A model generated the notes under the pieces. It did not search any database. It worked only from the letters and a program-made list of their open reading frames with translations, and had not been told where the DNA came from. From an uncultured Kiloniellaceae bacterium (lineage in GTDB: Bacteria > Pseudomonadota > Alphaproteobacteria > Kiloniellales > Kiloniellaceae): 64,000 bases of DNA. The position numbers were made by a program, and so were the translations under genes. This document shows, one piece after another, positions 36,379 to 44,692 of this stretch; within the stretch, counting starts at the first letter, position 1, and the number at the start of each line of letters is the position of its first letter. The stretch spans positions 124,001 through 188,000 of the forward strand of contig CANLSF010000003.1 in the NCBI GenBank assembly GCA_947493695.1, read 5' to 3'.

Positions 36379-37499
36379 TACCGACAGCTATTCCATTACC
36401 GCGCAACATGCGGTTGTCACCGACTCTCTCATGGTACATAGGCCGGCAATACCTCAGCCTGTTCATGATGTTCTTTTTCGGACTGGCGACCGTAATCCTC
36501 TTGCTCACGGTGGTCGATGTGATCGACCGCGTGTCCGGGAAAGGTGCCGATCTCGTCACCATGCTGAAGCTCGCCTTCATGAAACTCCCCTACCTGACCC
36601 AGGAAGTCATGCCCTTCACCGCACTCTTTGCGGCGCTGACGACCTTCTGGCGCCTGACCCGGCATCATGAACTGGTGGTGACGCGTTCGGCGGGTGTTTC
36701 GGTCTGGCAGTTCCTGCTGCCCGTGCTGGTCGCAGGCCTGTTGCTGGGGGTTGTCACGACGACTCTCCTAAACCCGGTCGCCTCGATCCTGCTCAGCCGC
36801 TATGAGGCTCTCGAGAGCACCTTTAAAGGTAAATCGAGCTCAATTTTTGCGATCTCCAAAACCGGTCTATGGCTTCGGCAACGCAGTGACCAGGGCCAGT
36901 CCGTGATCCATGCGGTCTCGGTGACGCCAAATAGTATGGTCCTGAACAATGTGATCGTGTTCGATTACGAGGACGATGATCGCTTTACCGGGCGTATCGA
37001 TGCACAGTCTGCGGAACTGAGAGAAGGACGGTGGGTTCTCTTTGAAGCCTGGAAAACCGCGCCGGGTGTTGCCGCCGAATTCTTTGATACCATCGATCTC
37101 GAAACCGACCTGACGATCGAAAAAATCCAGGAGAGTCTGGCCGATCCGCAGACGATTTCCTTCTGGAGCCTGCCAAGCTTTATAGCCCTGATGACAGAGG
37201 CCGGGTTTTCCGCCGTCCGTCATCAGCTTCAACTTCACCGCCTGCTGGCCACTCCCTTCCTGTTAATTGCAATGATCCTTCTTGCGGCAAGCTTTTCTTT
37301 AAGGCCTCAGCGTCGGGGCCGTGTCGGCCTGATCCTTCTGGGCGGCGTTATGACCGGATTTCTGTTCTACTTCGTTTCAAACTTCGTGTTTACACTTGGG
37401 TTATCGGGCAAAATTCCGGTCATCCTGGCGGCGTGGCTGCCGTCGGGTGTAAGCATGATGCTCGGCGTTGCAGCACTCCTGCACTTGGAGGATGGTTAG
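36375..37499 (+). CDS. lptG: LPS export permease LptG
   Basis: Partner of LptF in the LPS transporter, also 374 residues with the same six-segment plus periplasmic domain layout. The family start region LSWYIGRQYLSLFMMFFFG and the E-V-M-P-F-T-A-L-F segment near 80 are visible. It is translated from an ATG overlapping the lptF stop, and its own last 8 bases overlap the start of lptD, so the three form one operon. Confidence 0.93.
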   Translation: MIPTAIPLPRNMRLSPTLSWYIGRQYLSLFMMFFFGLATVILLLTVVDVIDRVSGKGADLVTMLKLAFMKLPYLTQEVMPFTALFAALTTFWRLTRHHELVVTRSAGVSVWQFLLPVLVAGLLLGVVTTTLLNPVASILLSRYEALESTFKGKSSSIFAISKTGLWLRQRSDQGQSVIHAVSVTPNSMVLNNVIVFDYEDDDRFTGRIDAQSAELREGRWVLFEAWKTAPGVAAEFFDTIDLETDLTIEKIQESLADPQTISFWSLPSFIALMTEAGFSAVRHQLQLHRLLATPFLLIAMILLAASFSLRPQRRGRVGLILLGGVMTGFLFYFVSNFVFTLGLSGKIPVILAAWLPSGVSMMLGVAALLHLEDG

Positions 37500-39696
37500 A
37501 ATAGTGGTGGTTCGGGGGAACACTTACAGGCGTCACCTTGCGGTCGCCTTTGCAACAGCTTTTGTATTCTTCGCACAGCCTGCTTCCGCACAGCTTTCCG
37601 TTGATGAACTCAACACAGATACGCCAGCGCTGATCAGCGCTGATCAGGTGACGTTCGATGAAGAACTGAACATCGTAACAGCGTCAGGCAATGTAGAGAT
37701 TTCCCAGGGTGACAGGATCGTCAAGGCCGACGCGGTATCCTACAATGTGAACACCAACGTGGTTTCGGCGACCGGCAACGTTGCCCTTCTCGAGCCCTCG
37801 GGAGATGTGCTGTTCGCCGAGTACGTCGAACTCACCGATGATCTGGGCGAAGGCTTCATCCGCGACATCAGGGTCCTCCTCTCCGATCGGAGCAGGATGG
37901 CCGCCGTGAGTGGTCAGCGCAGCGGCGGCAACCGAACGGTTCTGAACAGGGCGATCTTCAGCCCTTGTGAGCTCTGCAAAGAAGATCCCACGAAAGCGCC
38001 CCTGTGGCAGCTCAAGGCGAACAAAATTGTCCACGATCAGGCAGAGCAGGAGATCCGTTACTACGACGCCAGGATGGAGATCTTCGGTATTCCGGTGGCC
38101 TACACCCCGTACCTCTCTCATCCTGATCCCACGGTCAAAAAGAAGAGCGGTTTCCTGGCGCCGACGTTCCGGAACTCCGATACGCTCGGCTTCAGTGCTC
38201 AGGTGCCCTACTTCTGGAACATCGCCTCCAACCAGGATCTGACTTTTGCCCCCATCATCACGTCGGAACAGGGTCCAGTGGCCGCGGGTGAGTATCGGCA
38301 TCTCTTTACAAACGGAACTCTCGATATCAGCGGCAGCGCGACAATTGCCGATCGTGAGGACAGCGGTGGCGAGGTCGAGGAAAACCGCTTTCGAGGGCAC
38401 ATTGATGCCGAGGGGCGCTTTGACATCGATGAAACCTGGCGCTGGGGGTTCGATGCAAAACGCAGCAGTGACGACACCTACCAGCGCGTTTACGATTTCG
38501 GATCAGATCGCACCTTAACCAGCCGCGCCTTCGTCGAAGGCTTCAGAGGGCGGAATTATGCTGCGGTGAACAGCTTCGCCTATCAGGGTCTTCGAGAAAG
38601 CGACGTCAACGATGAATCGCCCATTATTCTGCCGCTGGCCGACTACAACTTCACGAGTGAGCCCCTCTTTGCCAATAGCGTTGCGCGCCTTGACGCCAAC
38701 GTCCTCGCCTTGACCCGGACCGAGGGCCGGGACAGCCGTCGCGCATCGATCATCGGCGGCTGGGATTTGCCGTTCATTTCGCCACTCGGCGACAGCTACA
38801 AATTCACCGCTCAGGTGCAGGCAGACGGATACTGGGTAAATGGCGTGGACCCAGACAGTGACGAGGTTAATCCTGACGGCTCGACCTTTGACGGCTTTAC
38901 CGGCCGCGTCTTTCCCCAGTTGGCCGCGGAGTGGCGTTATCCCTGGGTTCAGGCCAATGAAAGCTTCAGTCAGGTCGTGGAACCGATCGTACAGGTTATT
39001 GCCGCCCCTAACGGTTCCAATCCGGGTGAAATCCCGAATGAAGACAGCCGCGATTTCGAATTCGACGACACAAATCTCTTTAGCCTGAACCGCTTCGCGG
39101 GACTGGATCGCGTCGATTCAGGCAGCCGGGTGAACTATGGTTTTAAATGGAACATCTTCCAGGGGGCCAGTTCCAGCGAAGCCTTCATCGGACAGAGTTA
39201 CGCACTGAAAGAAAACGATGATTTCAGTGAAAACTCGGGGCTGGCCGATAATTTTTCCGATTTCGTCGGACGGGTTCGCATCAATCCGATTGATGAAATC
39301 GACCTGCTGTACCGCTTCAGGGTTGATGACGAAGATTTCGAAGCCAGGCGCAACGAACTTGATTTAAGGGTTGGTCCTCCTCTGCTCAATGTCGGCGTCA
39401 ATTATCTCTTCCTGAAAAATACGAATGAACTCGATGAGTTTGACGACCGAGAGGAAGTCACAGTCCGCGTGAGTTCTCAGTTGAGCCAATACTGGTCCAC
39501 CTTCGCATCCCATCGGCGCGACCTCGAAGAAAAGAGTTCACTGGAGACCCGGGTCGGTCTGACCTACCAGGATGAGTGTTTCCTGATTGAGGGATTGGTG
39601 GAGCGGACCTTCTTCACCGATCGCGATCTTGAACCCGAAGATACCTTTGCGGTACGCTTTGTTTTCAAACACTTAGGTGAGTTCTCTACGAACTGA
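37492..39696 (+). CDS. lptD: LPS assembly protein LptD
   Basis: The outer-membrane barrel that with LptE inserts LPS into the outer leaflet. A signal peptide (LAVAFATAFVFFAQPASA) is followed by the OstA/LptA-like jellyroll with repeats such as VTFDEELNIVTASGNVEI and VSYNVNTNVVSATGNVALLE, then the LptD barrel domain. Cysteines occur as CELC near residue 160 and one near the C terminus (DECFLIE), candidates for the stabilising disulfides. ATG at 37492 overlaps lptG; GTG codons at 37504 and 37507 are alternatives with better spacing to GGAG, so the start is uncertain by a few residues. Confidence 0.94.
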   Translation: MVRIVVVRGNTYRRHLAVAFATAFVFFAQPASAQLSVDELNTDTPALISADQVTFDEELNIVTASGNVEISQGDRIVKADAVSYNVNTNVVSATGNVALLEPSGDVLFAEYVELTDDLGEGFIRDIRVLLSDRSRMAAVSGQRSGGNRTVLNRAIFSPCELCKEDPTKAPLWQLKANKIVHDQAEQEIRYYDARMEIFGIPVAYTPYLSHPDPTVKKKSGFLAPTFRNSDTLGFSAQVPYFWNIASNQDLTFAPIITSEQGPVAAGEYRHLFTNGTLDISGSATIADREDSGGEVEENRFRGHIDAEGRFDIDETWRWGFDAKRSSDDTYQRVYDFGSDRTLTSRAFVEGFRGRNYAAVNSFAYQGLRESDVNDESPIILPLADYNFTSEPLFANSVARLDANVLALTRTEGRDSRRASIIGGWDLPFISPLGDSYKFTAQVQADGYWVNGVDPDSDEVNPDGSTFDGFTGRVFPQLAAEWRYPWVQANESFSQVVEPIVQVIAAPNGSNPGEIPNEDSRDFEFDDTNLFSLNRFAGLDRVDSGSRVNYGFKWNIFQGASSSEAFIGQSYALKENDDFSENSGLADNFSDFVGRVRINPIDEIDLLYRFRVDDEDFEARRNELDLRVGPPLLNVGVNYLFLKNTNELDEFDDREEVTVRVSSQLSQYWSTFASHRRDLEEKSSLETRVGLTYQDECFLIEGLVERTFFTDRDLEPEDTFAVRFVFKHLGEFSTN

Positions 39697-39813
39697 TCCA
39701 AACGTAAGCCAAAGCCAAACCAGAAAGTGACTCTTTCAAGACCGCTGGAACCTGTAGTTAGCTGAGCTTATACTGTATATCGATGTAACATGGCTCATAG
39801 CGGCGCAGACATA

Positions 39814-41070
39814 ATGAAGTTTTTCCGAACGAGTTTCTTACTCACATTCGCCTTCTGGCTGACGGTTTCCCTTGAATCGCCGACTTCAGCGCAAGATATG
39901 CTGCGCCCTGCAGCCGTCGTAAACGATGAGGTTATCTCGGTTCTCGATCTGACGCAGAGAGCCAGGCTTACCCTGCTTGCAACCCGTCAGGAAGACGGCC
40001 CGGAAGTTCGTCGGCGCCTGATCCCACAGGTTTTACGACGTCTGGTCGACGAACGTCTTCAGTTGCAGGAAGCTGAACGGCTGGAAGTCATTGTGAACGA
40101 CCGGCAAGTGGAAGCCGCGCTCACGGATCTTGCAAAGCAGAACAAGATGAGCCGTGACCAGTTTGTCAGTTTCCTCCGGCGCAAAGGCGTGCTGGCAACA
40201 ACGATTTCAGACCAGATCCGCGCCCAGATCGCCTGGTCCGTGGTGGTTTCCCGGCGGCTGCGTCCCTCGGTGACCATTTCGGACGAGGAAGTGCAGGAAG
40301 TGGTCGACCGCGTCTCTACGACCGCAGGCGCTACCCAGCGCCGGATCGGGGAGATTTTTCTGGCCGTGGAAAACGCCCAGCGCGAGGCCGAAGTCAGAGA
40401 GAACGCCCAGCGGCTTATCACCCGTCTTCGAGAGGGCGCTAATTTTGGAACGCTGGCGCGACAGTTCTCGCAGGCTGCCAGTGCCTCACTTGGCGGAGAT
40501 CTGGGCTGGGTGTCTCAGGGAGAGCTCCTGCCCGAGCTGGATCAGGCGCTGTCATCCTCGCCTCCCAACAATATAGTCGGCCCCATTCAAACAACTTCCG
40601 GATTTTACCTCCTCAATTTCATTGAGCAGAGACAGAGCGGCCAGGAAGAGACGCTTAGTCTCAAGCAGGTCCTCTTCGCCCTGCCCGCAAATCCAACCGC
40701 GGAACAGCTTGAAGGCGCGCGAACCCGCGCCACAGGCGTTCGCGCGCAGCTGGTCAGTTGCGAAGCAGTCGACGAAGTTGCGTCAGCTATTGGCAGCCCG
40801 GGATCCGGTGATCTGGGAACCGTCAAAACCAGCGAGCTTCCGGCAGCACTTCGGGCCGCGGTTCAAGACCTGGCGACTGGCGAACCCAGCCAGCCCGTCG
40901 AGGTTTCTGGCGGCATCTCAGTTCTGGTGGTTTGCAGCCGTACCGGCAGCGACGCCGGTGTTGATCGCGCAAAGATCATCACCACACTCACCAACCAGAG
41001 GCTCGACGTTCTGGCGCAGCGTTATCTTCAAGATCTGCGCAGAACAGCCAACGTGGATATCCGTATATGA
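39814..41070 (+). CDS. surA: SurA-type periplasmic peptidyl-prolyl isomerase/chaperone
   Basis: It helps fold outer-membrane proteins such as LptD. The 418 residues start with a signal peptide (FLLTFAFWLTVSLESPTSA), followed by the SurA N-terminal helical domain (VVNDEVISVLDLTQRARL), then one clear PpiC rotamase domain (GEIFLAVENAQ...GGDLGWVSQGELLPEL) and a second, weaker one toward the C terminus. ATG at 39790 would add eight residues. Its stop overlaps the ATG of the pdxA remnant, which shows the original operon lptD-surA-pdxA-rsmA. Confidence 0.92.
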   Translation: MKFFRTSFLLTFAFWLTVSLESPTSAQDMLRPAAVVNDEVISVLDLTQRARLTLLATRQEDGPEVRRRLIPQVLRRLVDERLQLQEAERLEVIVNDRQVEAALTDLAKQNKMSRDQFVSFLRRKGVLATTISDQIRAQIAWSVVVSRRLRPSVTISDEEVQEVVDRVSTTAGATQRRIGEIFLAVENAQREAEVRENAQRLITRLREGANFGTLARQFSQAASASLGGDLGWVSQGELLPELDQALSSSPPNNIVGPIQTTSGFYLLNFIEQRQSGQEETLSLKQVLFALPANPTAEQLEGARTRATGVRAQLVSCEAVDEVASAIGSPGSGDLGTVKTSELPAALRAAVQDLATGEPSQPVEVSGGISVLVVCSRTGSDAGVDRAKIITTLTNQRLDVLAQRYLQDLRRTANVDIRI

Positions 41071-41275
41071 GCGCAGAGGCCGGACTCCACAGTACGCCGG
41101 AGCCTGGACAAGCCTTGGTCGTGACGTTGGACACACCAGCGCGTATTGGCGGCGACGTCGCTCTAAAAGCCCGGCAGACAACATGATCGCGGCGTTGCAG
41201 ATGACGGGTGCCATGGCGGCGAACCGCTCGCGTTGCGGAACCTCAGTTCCACCTCACTCGATCCAGAGTCCATAG
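41067..41275 (+). pseudogene. pdxA: pdxA remnant with large internal deletion
   Basis: 4-hydroxythreonine-4-phosphate dehydrogenase (vitamin B6 synthesis) normally lies between surA and rsmA. Here an ATG overlapping the surA stop starts a 39-codon frame whose residues 16-36 contain ALVVTLDTPARIGGDVALKA, a clear match to the PdxA N terminus (ALTMGEPAGIGGEIALKAW type), then stops at 41184-41186. From 41174, in another frame, ADNMIAALQMTGAMAANRS matches the usual PdxA C terminus (SLIAALRMAAxMAARR type). About 280 middle residues, with all metal and substrate ligands, are gone. The junction is near 41169-41176. The gene cannot make an enzyme. Confidence 0.85.
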
Positions 41276-41286
41276 GATACACGGCC

Positions 41287-42150
41287 ATGCCGTCATCATC
41301 CGACACACCGCCGCAGACTGCCAAGTTACCGCCTTTGCGCGAAACCATTGCCAAATATGGTCTGGGCGCCCGCAAAGCGCTTGGTCAGCACTTCCTGCTC
41401 GATATCAATCTGACACGCCGTATCGCGCGTTCAGCCGCGCCGCTGGATCAGGGTACCGTGATTGAAATAGGCCCTGGGCCGGGCGGATTGACACGCGGGC
41501 TTCTGGAAGAAGGCGCCCGTAAGGTCATCGCCATAGAAAAAGACAGTCGCTGCCTGGAAGCGTTACGGGAGCTTGCCGAGGCCTATCCGGGACGACTTGA
41601 ACTGATCGCCGGTGATGCGCTGGAAATCGACATCAGTCAGCTTGGCGAAGGCCCGCGCCAGATCGTCGCCAACCTGCCCTACAACGTCTCCACGGCCCTG
41701 CTGGTTCAATGGTTGGCGCTTTTGAACAAAGATCCCTCTACCCTTACTGCGATGACCCTGATGTTCCAGAAGGAAGTCGCCGAGCGCCTTCACGCAGTAC
41801 CACGCAGTAAGGATTATGGCCGTTTGTCGATTCTGACGCAGTGGCTGTGCGAGATCAGCCTACTCTTCGATGTGCCGAAGCAGGCGTTTACACCGCCCCC
41901 TAAAGTGGTCTCGACAATCGCTGGCTTGAGACCGCGACCCAAACCGCTTTCACCAGCAGACATGCCAAGCCTCGAACGGATTACCGCGGCGGCATTCGGC
42001 CAGCGTCGAAAGATGCTGAGACAGAGCCTGAAGAGTGTTGCAGAGAACCCGTCCAGCCTGCTCGCTGGCTGCGATATCGAAGAAACCAAGCGGGCCGAAG
42101 AGCTCTCGGTCGAGGATTTTTGCGCCCTCGCCCGGGCGGTGAAGCAGTAG
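41287..42150 (+). CDS. rsmA: 16S rRNA (adenine1518/1519-N6) dimethyltransferase
   Basis: KsgA/RsmA dimethylates two adenines near the 3' end of 16S rRNA during small-subunit assembly. The 287 residues show AKYGLGARKALGQHFLLD, the SAM motif VIEIGPGPGGLTRGLL, and the catalytic NLPYNVSTALL. ATG at 41287 was chosen; the frame runs back to 41233 through the pdxA scar. It is convergent with gmk. Confidence 0.95.
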   Translation: MPSSSDTPPQTAKLPPLRETIAKYGLGARKALGQHFLLDINLTRRIARSAAPLDQGTVIEIGPGPGGLTRGLLEEGARKVIAIEKDSRCLEALRELAEAYPGRLELIAGDALEIDISQLGEGPRQIVANLPYNVSTALLVQWLALLNKDPSTLTAMTLMFQKEVAERLHAVPRSKDYGRLSILTQWLCEISLLFDVPKQAFTPPPKVVSTIAGLRPRPKPLSPADMPSLERITAAAFGQRRKMLRQSLKSVAENPSSLLAGCDIEETKRAEELSVEDFCALARAVKQ

Positions 42151-42210
42151 TAACCCGCAAACGACCCACCTCAGACGCGAAGCTGAACGCGTAGCGGAAG
42201 ACGCGAAAGT

Positions 42211-42222
42211 AGACCCGGGTCT
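42211..42222. repeat. 12-bp palindrome at the rsmA-gmk junction
   Basis: AGACCCGGGTCT is a perfect palindrome that touches the gmk stop codon, in the 70-bp gap between convergent genes. It is too short and lacks a T tract to be called a terminator. Confidence 0.25.
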
Positions 42223-42872
42223 CAGGGTGCCCGCAGTGTTTCGACAAAGTCCCGAAGCCCTACCCGGCGCTCGCGCCTGAGCCGCTCAGCATTCAGGATC
42301 GATTGAACATCCGACAGGCTTTTATCAATGTCATGATTCACGATGATGTAGTCGTACTCGGCCCAGTGGCTGAGTTCGTCTGCAGCCTTAGCCATGCGGC
42401 TGCGCACCACGTCTTCAGGATCCCGCGCACGGGCGTAGAGGCGACGCTCAAGTTCCTGCACCGATGGCGGTAGCACAAATACGCGCACCAGGTCCCTCGG
42501 GGCTTTGTCCGCGACCTGCTGCGTTCCCTGCCAATCGATATCGAACAAAACATCGCGACCGGCCTGTAGGGCCTTTTCCACCGGTTCGCGGGGCGTCCCG
42601 TAGCGATGGTCGAATACCTGTGCATGCTCAAGCATCTCGCCGCGCGCAACCATGGCTTCGAACTGTTCGGAAGAAACGAAAAAGTAATCTTTGCCATTCA
42701 CCTCGCCTGGGCGCCGCGGGCGCGTGGTCGCCGAGATGGAAAGTTCGAGATTATCGTCTTTTTCAAGCAGCTTGCGCGAGATCGTCGTCTTACCGGCACC
42801 GGACGGTGAAGAAAAAACGAGCATCAGCCCCCGACGCTGGATATCCCCGTGCTGCATTTTGGCCCCAACCAT
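42222..42872 (-). CDS. gmk: Guanylate kinase
   Basis: It phosphorylates GMP to GDP. The 216 residues include the P-loop FSSPSGAGKTT, the GMP-binding SISATTRPRRPGEVNGKDYFFV segment and the lid R-R-L-Y-A-R-x-R-D. The first in-frame ATG at 42872 lies 4 bp after the yicC stop; ATG codons at 42857 and 42824 are alternatives, the last one being nearest the fold. yicC-gmk is a conserved pair. Confidence 0.95.
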   Translation of the reverse strand: MVGAKMQHGDIQRRGLMLVFSSPSGAGKTTISRKLLEKDDNLELSISATTRPRRPGEVNGKDYFFVSSEQFEAMVARGEMLEHAQVFDHRYGTPREPVEKALQAGRDVLFDIDWQGTQQVADKAPRDLVRVFVLPPSVQELERRLYARARDPEDVVRSRMAKAADELSHWAEYDYIIVNHDIDKSLSDVQSILNAERLRRERRVGLRDFVETLRAP

Positions 42873-42876
42873 AGTG

Positions 42877-43749
42877 CTATTCCAGATTCTGTATCTGCTC
42901 GCGGAACTGCTCGATCGTGGCTTTAAGTTCCAAGCCGATCCGAGTCAATTCCACGTCCGAAGATTTCGAGCAAAGCGTGTTGGCTTCGCGATTGAACTCC
43001 TGACAGAGGAAATCCAGACGCCTGCCGCAAGGCCCTGCATGATCCAACAGTTCCTGTGCTGCTTCCACATGCGAGCGTAAACGATCGAGTTCCTCGCGAA
43101 TGTCCGCTTTGGTGATCAGAATAGCAGCTTCCTGGGCCAAACGCTCTTCAGGCAGGGCCGGTGATGCCTCCAGAAGCGCTGCCACCTGCTCGCGCAGTCG
43201 GGCCCGCAGAGCATCGGGTTGTGCGACAGCAAGGGCCGTCGCGCTCGAAACCAGTTCCGAAACGCGCGTTAGCATACCGCGCACCACGCTATCCAGGCGC
43301 TTTCCTTCTTCTTGTCGCGCGTCACGCAACTTGGAGACCGCCGCAATCAGGTCTTCATTGATCGCCTGCTTGCGCGCCTGGATCTGCTCTTCGGTCTCAA
43401 CGTCCTCGACGGCTTCGATAACACCGCGCAGTCCAAGTAAACCGTCAAGCCGCGCCGGAGCACTCGGCACTTCGGTTTCCAGTTCCGCGATCACGTCTTT
43501 GAGCTGTGCGAGGACTTCGCGGTTAACCTGAAAGCTCGTGTTCTGCTTGCCGAGATCCACCGACAGGTTCAACTGAATGTTTCCCCTGGCAAAGGTCTCG
43601 GACAAGGTGGAGCGCACAATTGGATCGAGATCCTCGTATCCATTCGGCAATCTGCATCGAAGATCCAGGTTGCGGCCGTTCACACTCTTGATTTCCCAGG
43701 ACCAGGTCGCTGACCCGTCGCCACCGTCCGCACGGGAGAACCCCGTCAT
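42877..43749 (-). CDS. yicC: YicC family endoribonuclease
   Basis: A 290-residue protein starting MTGFSRADGGDGSATWSWE, the hallmark of the YicC family, with IKSVNGRNLDLRCRLP and a C-terminal DFLCQEFNREANTLCSKS motif. E. coli YicC has been described as an RNase acting on small RNA such as RyhB; the role here is by family only. A longer frame to 43860 has no conservation. It leads gmk. Confidence 0.92.
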   Translation of the reverse strand: MTGFSRADGGDGSATWSWEIKSVNGRNLDLRCRLPNGYEDLDPIVRSTLSETFARGNIQLNLSVDLGKQNTSFQVNREVLAQLKDVIAELETEVPSAPARLDGLLGLRGVIEAVEDVETEEQIQARKQAINEDLIAAVSKLRDARQEEGKRLDSVVRGMLTRVSELVSSATALAVAQPDALRARLREQVAALLEASPALPEERLAQEAAILITKADIREELDRLRSHVEAAQELLDHAGPCGRRLDFLCQEFNREANTLCSKSSDVELTRIGLELKATIEQFREQIQNLE

Positions 43750-43900
43750 GCTGGACAGAACACCTGTATTTTCCGACACTCGACACGCCCTAACGCTAAT
43801 ATGGCTCCAATGCGGAGCCTTTATATACGTGGCATCGGTCGACAACAACAATTGCCCCAAAACTCGGCGAAGTCCAATTTCTCAAAAGCCTCAGGCGAAT

Positions 43901-44662
43901 ATGCAAAAACCGAAATCGATCCTCATCACCGGTGCGTCCAGCGGAATTGGCGAAGCACTCGCGCGGCTCTACGCAGCATCCGGCGTAAACCTCGCGATTA
44001 CAGGCCGGGACTCTGAGCGCCTGGAAGGCGTGGCATCCCAATGCCGTTCACAGGGCGCCCAGGTTGTCGCCAAGACGATCGACGTGCAGGACAGCGAGAG
44101 TATGAAGCAGTGGATCGGTGAAATTGACAATGAGGCACCGCTTGAACTTGTGATCGCCAATGCGGGGATTTCAGCCGGTACCGGCAAAGGCGGAGAGACC
44201 GCGGAACAGGCCCGCAGGATCATGGCCGTCAATGTCGATGGCGTCTTCAACACCCTTCTACCTGCTATAGAACGCATGAAAGTGCGGCGCGCAGGACAGG
44301 TCGCCATCATGTCATCCCTGGCCGGGTTCCGTGGTTTTCCGGGCGCACCTGCCTATTGCGCCAGTAAGGCCGCCGTTCGGTTATGGGGCGAGAGTCTGCG
44401 CGGTGAGCTCTTCACACACAATGTTGAGGTATCGGTGATCTGTCCCGGTTTCGTGCGCAGCCGTATGACCGCGGTCAACGAATTTCCCATGCCGTTTCTG
44501 ATGGATGGAGATCGTGCCGCGAAGATTATTCAACGGGGTCTCTCAAAGAACCGACCGAGGATCGCATTTCCAATTCGGCTCTACAGCGTGGTCTGGATGC
44601 TGGCCCTACTGCCCTCAATCGTGATCGACCCGATCTTGCGCCGCTTGCCGCAAAAAACCTGA
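43901..44662 (+). CDS. Short-chain dehydrogenase/reductase
   Basis: A classical SDR of 253 residues: nucleotide loop TGASSGIGEA, NAGISAG motif, Ser in IMSSLAGF and the catalytic YCASK (about 150-154), so all key residues are present. Toward the C terminus a hydrophobic stretch (LYSVVWMLALLPSIVI) suggests membrane association, as in DltE/YqjQ-like SDRs. Substrate is unknown. ATG at 43901 begins MQKPKSILITGASSG; an upstream in-frame extension to 43577 lies over yicC and was rejected. It sits between yicC and a histidine kinase gene. Confidence 0.87.
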   Translation: MQKPKSILITGASSGIGEALARLYAASGVNLAITGRDSERLEGVASQCRSQGAQVVAKTIDVQDSESMKQWIGEIDNEAPLELVIANAGISAGTGKGGETAEQARRIMAVNVDGVFNTLLPAIERMKVRRAGQVAIMSSLAGFRGFPGAPAYCASKAAVRLWGESLRGELFTHNVEVSVICPGFVRSRMTAVNEFPMPFLMDGDRAAKIIQRGLSKNRPRIAFPIRLYSVVWMLALLPSIVIDPILRRLPQKT

Positions 44663-44692
44663 TCGGCACGCAACAGCGCAGATACGAAAGCC

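Noticed and set aside
41067-41186. Independent 39-residue protein translationally coupled to surA
   Set aside because: Its sequence is the start of PdxA and the matching C terminus follows in another frame, so a deletion remnant is the better reading.
43577-43900. Longer N terminus for the SDR gene
   Set aside because: The extra 108 codons overlap yicC on the other strand and precede a complete SDR start; no conservation is expected.
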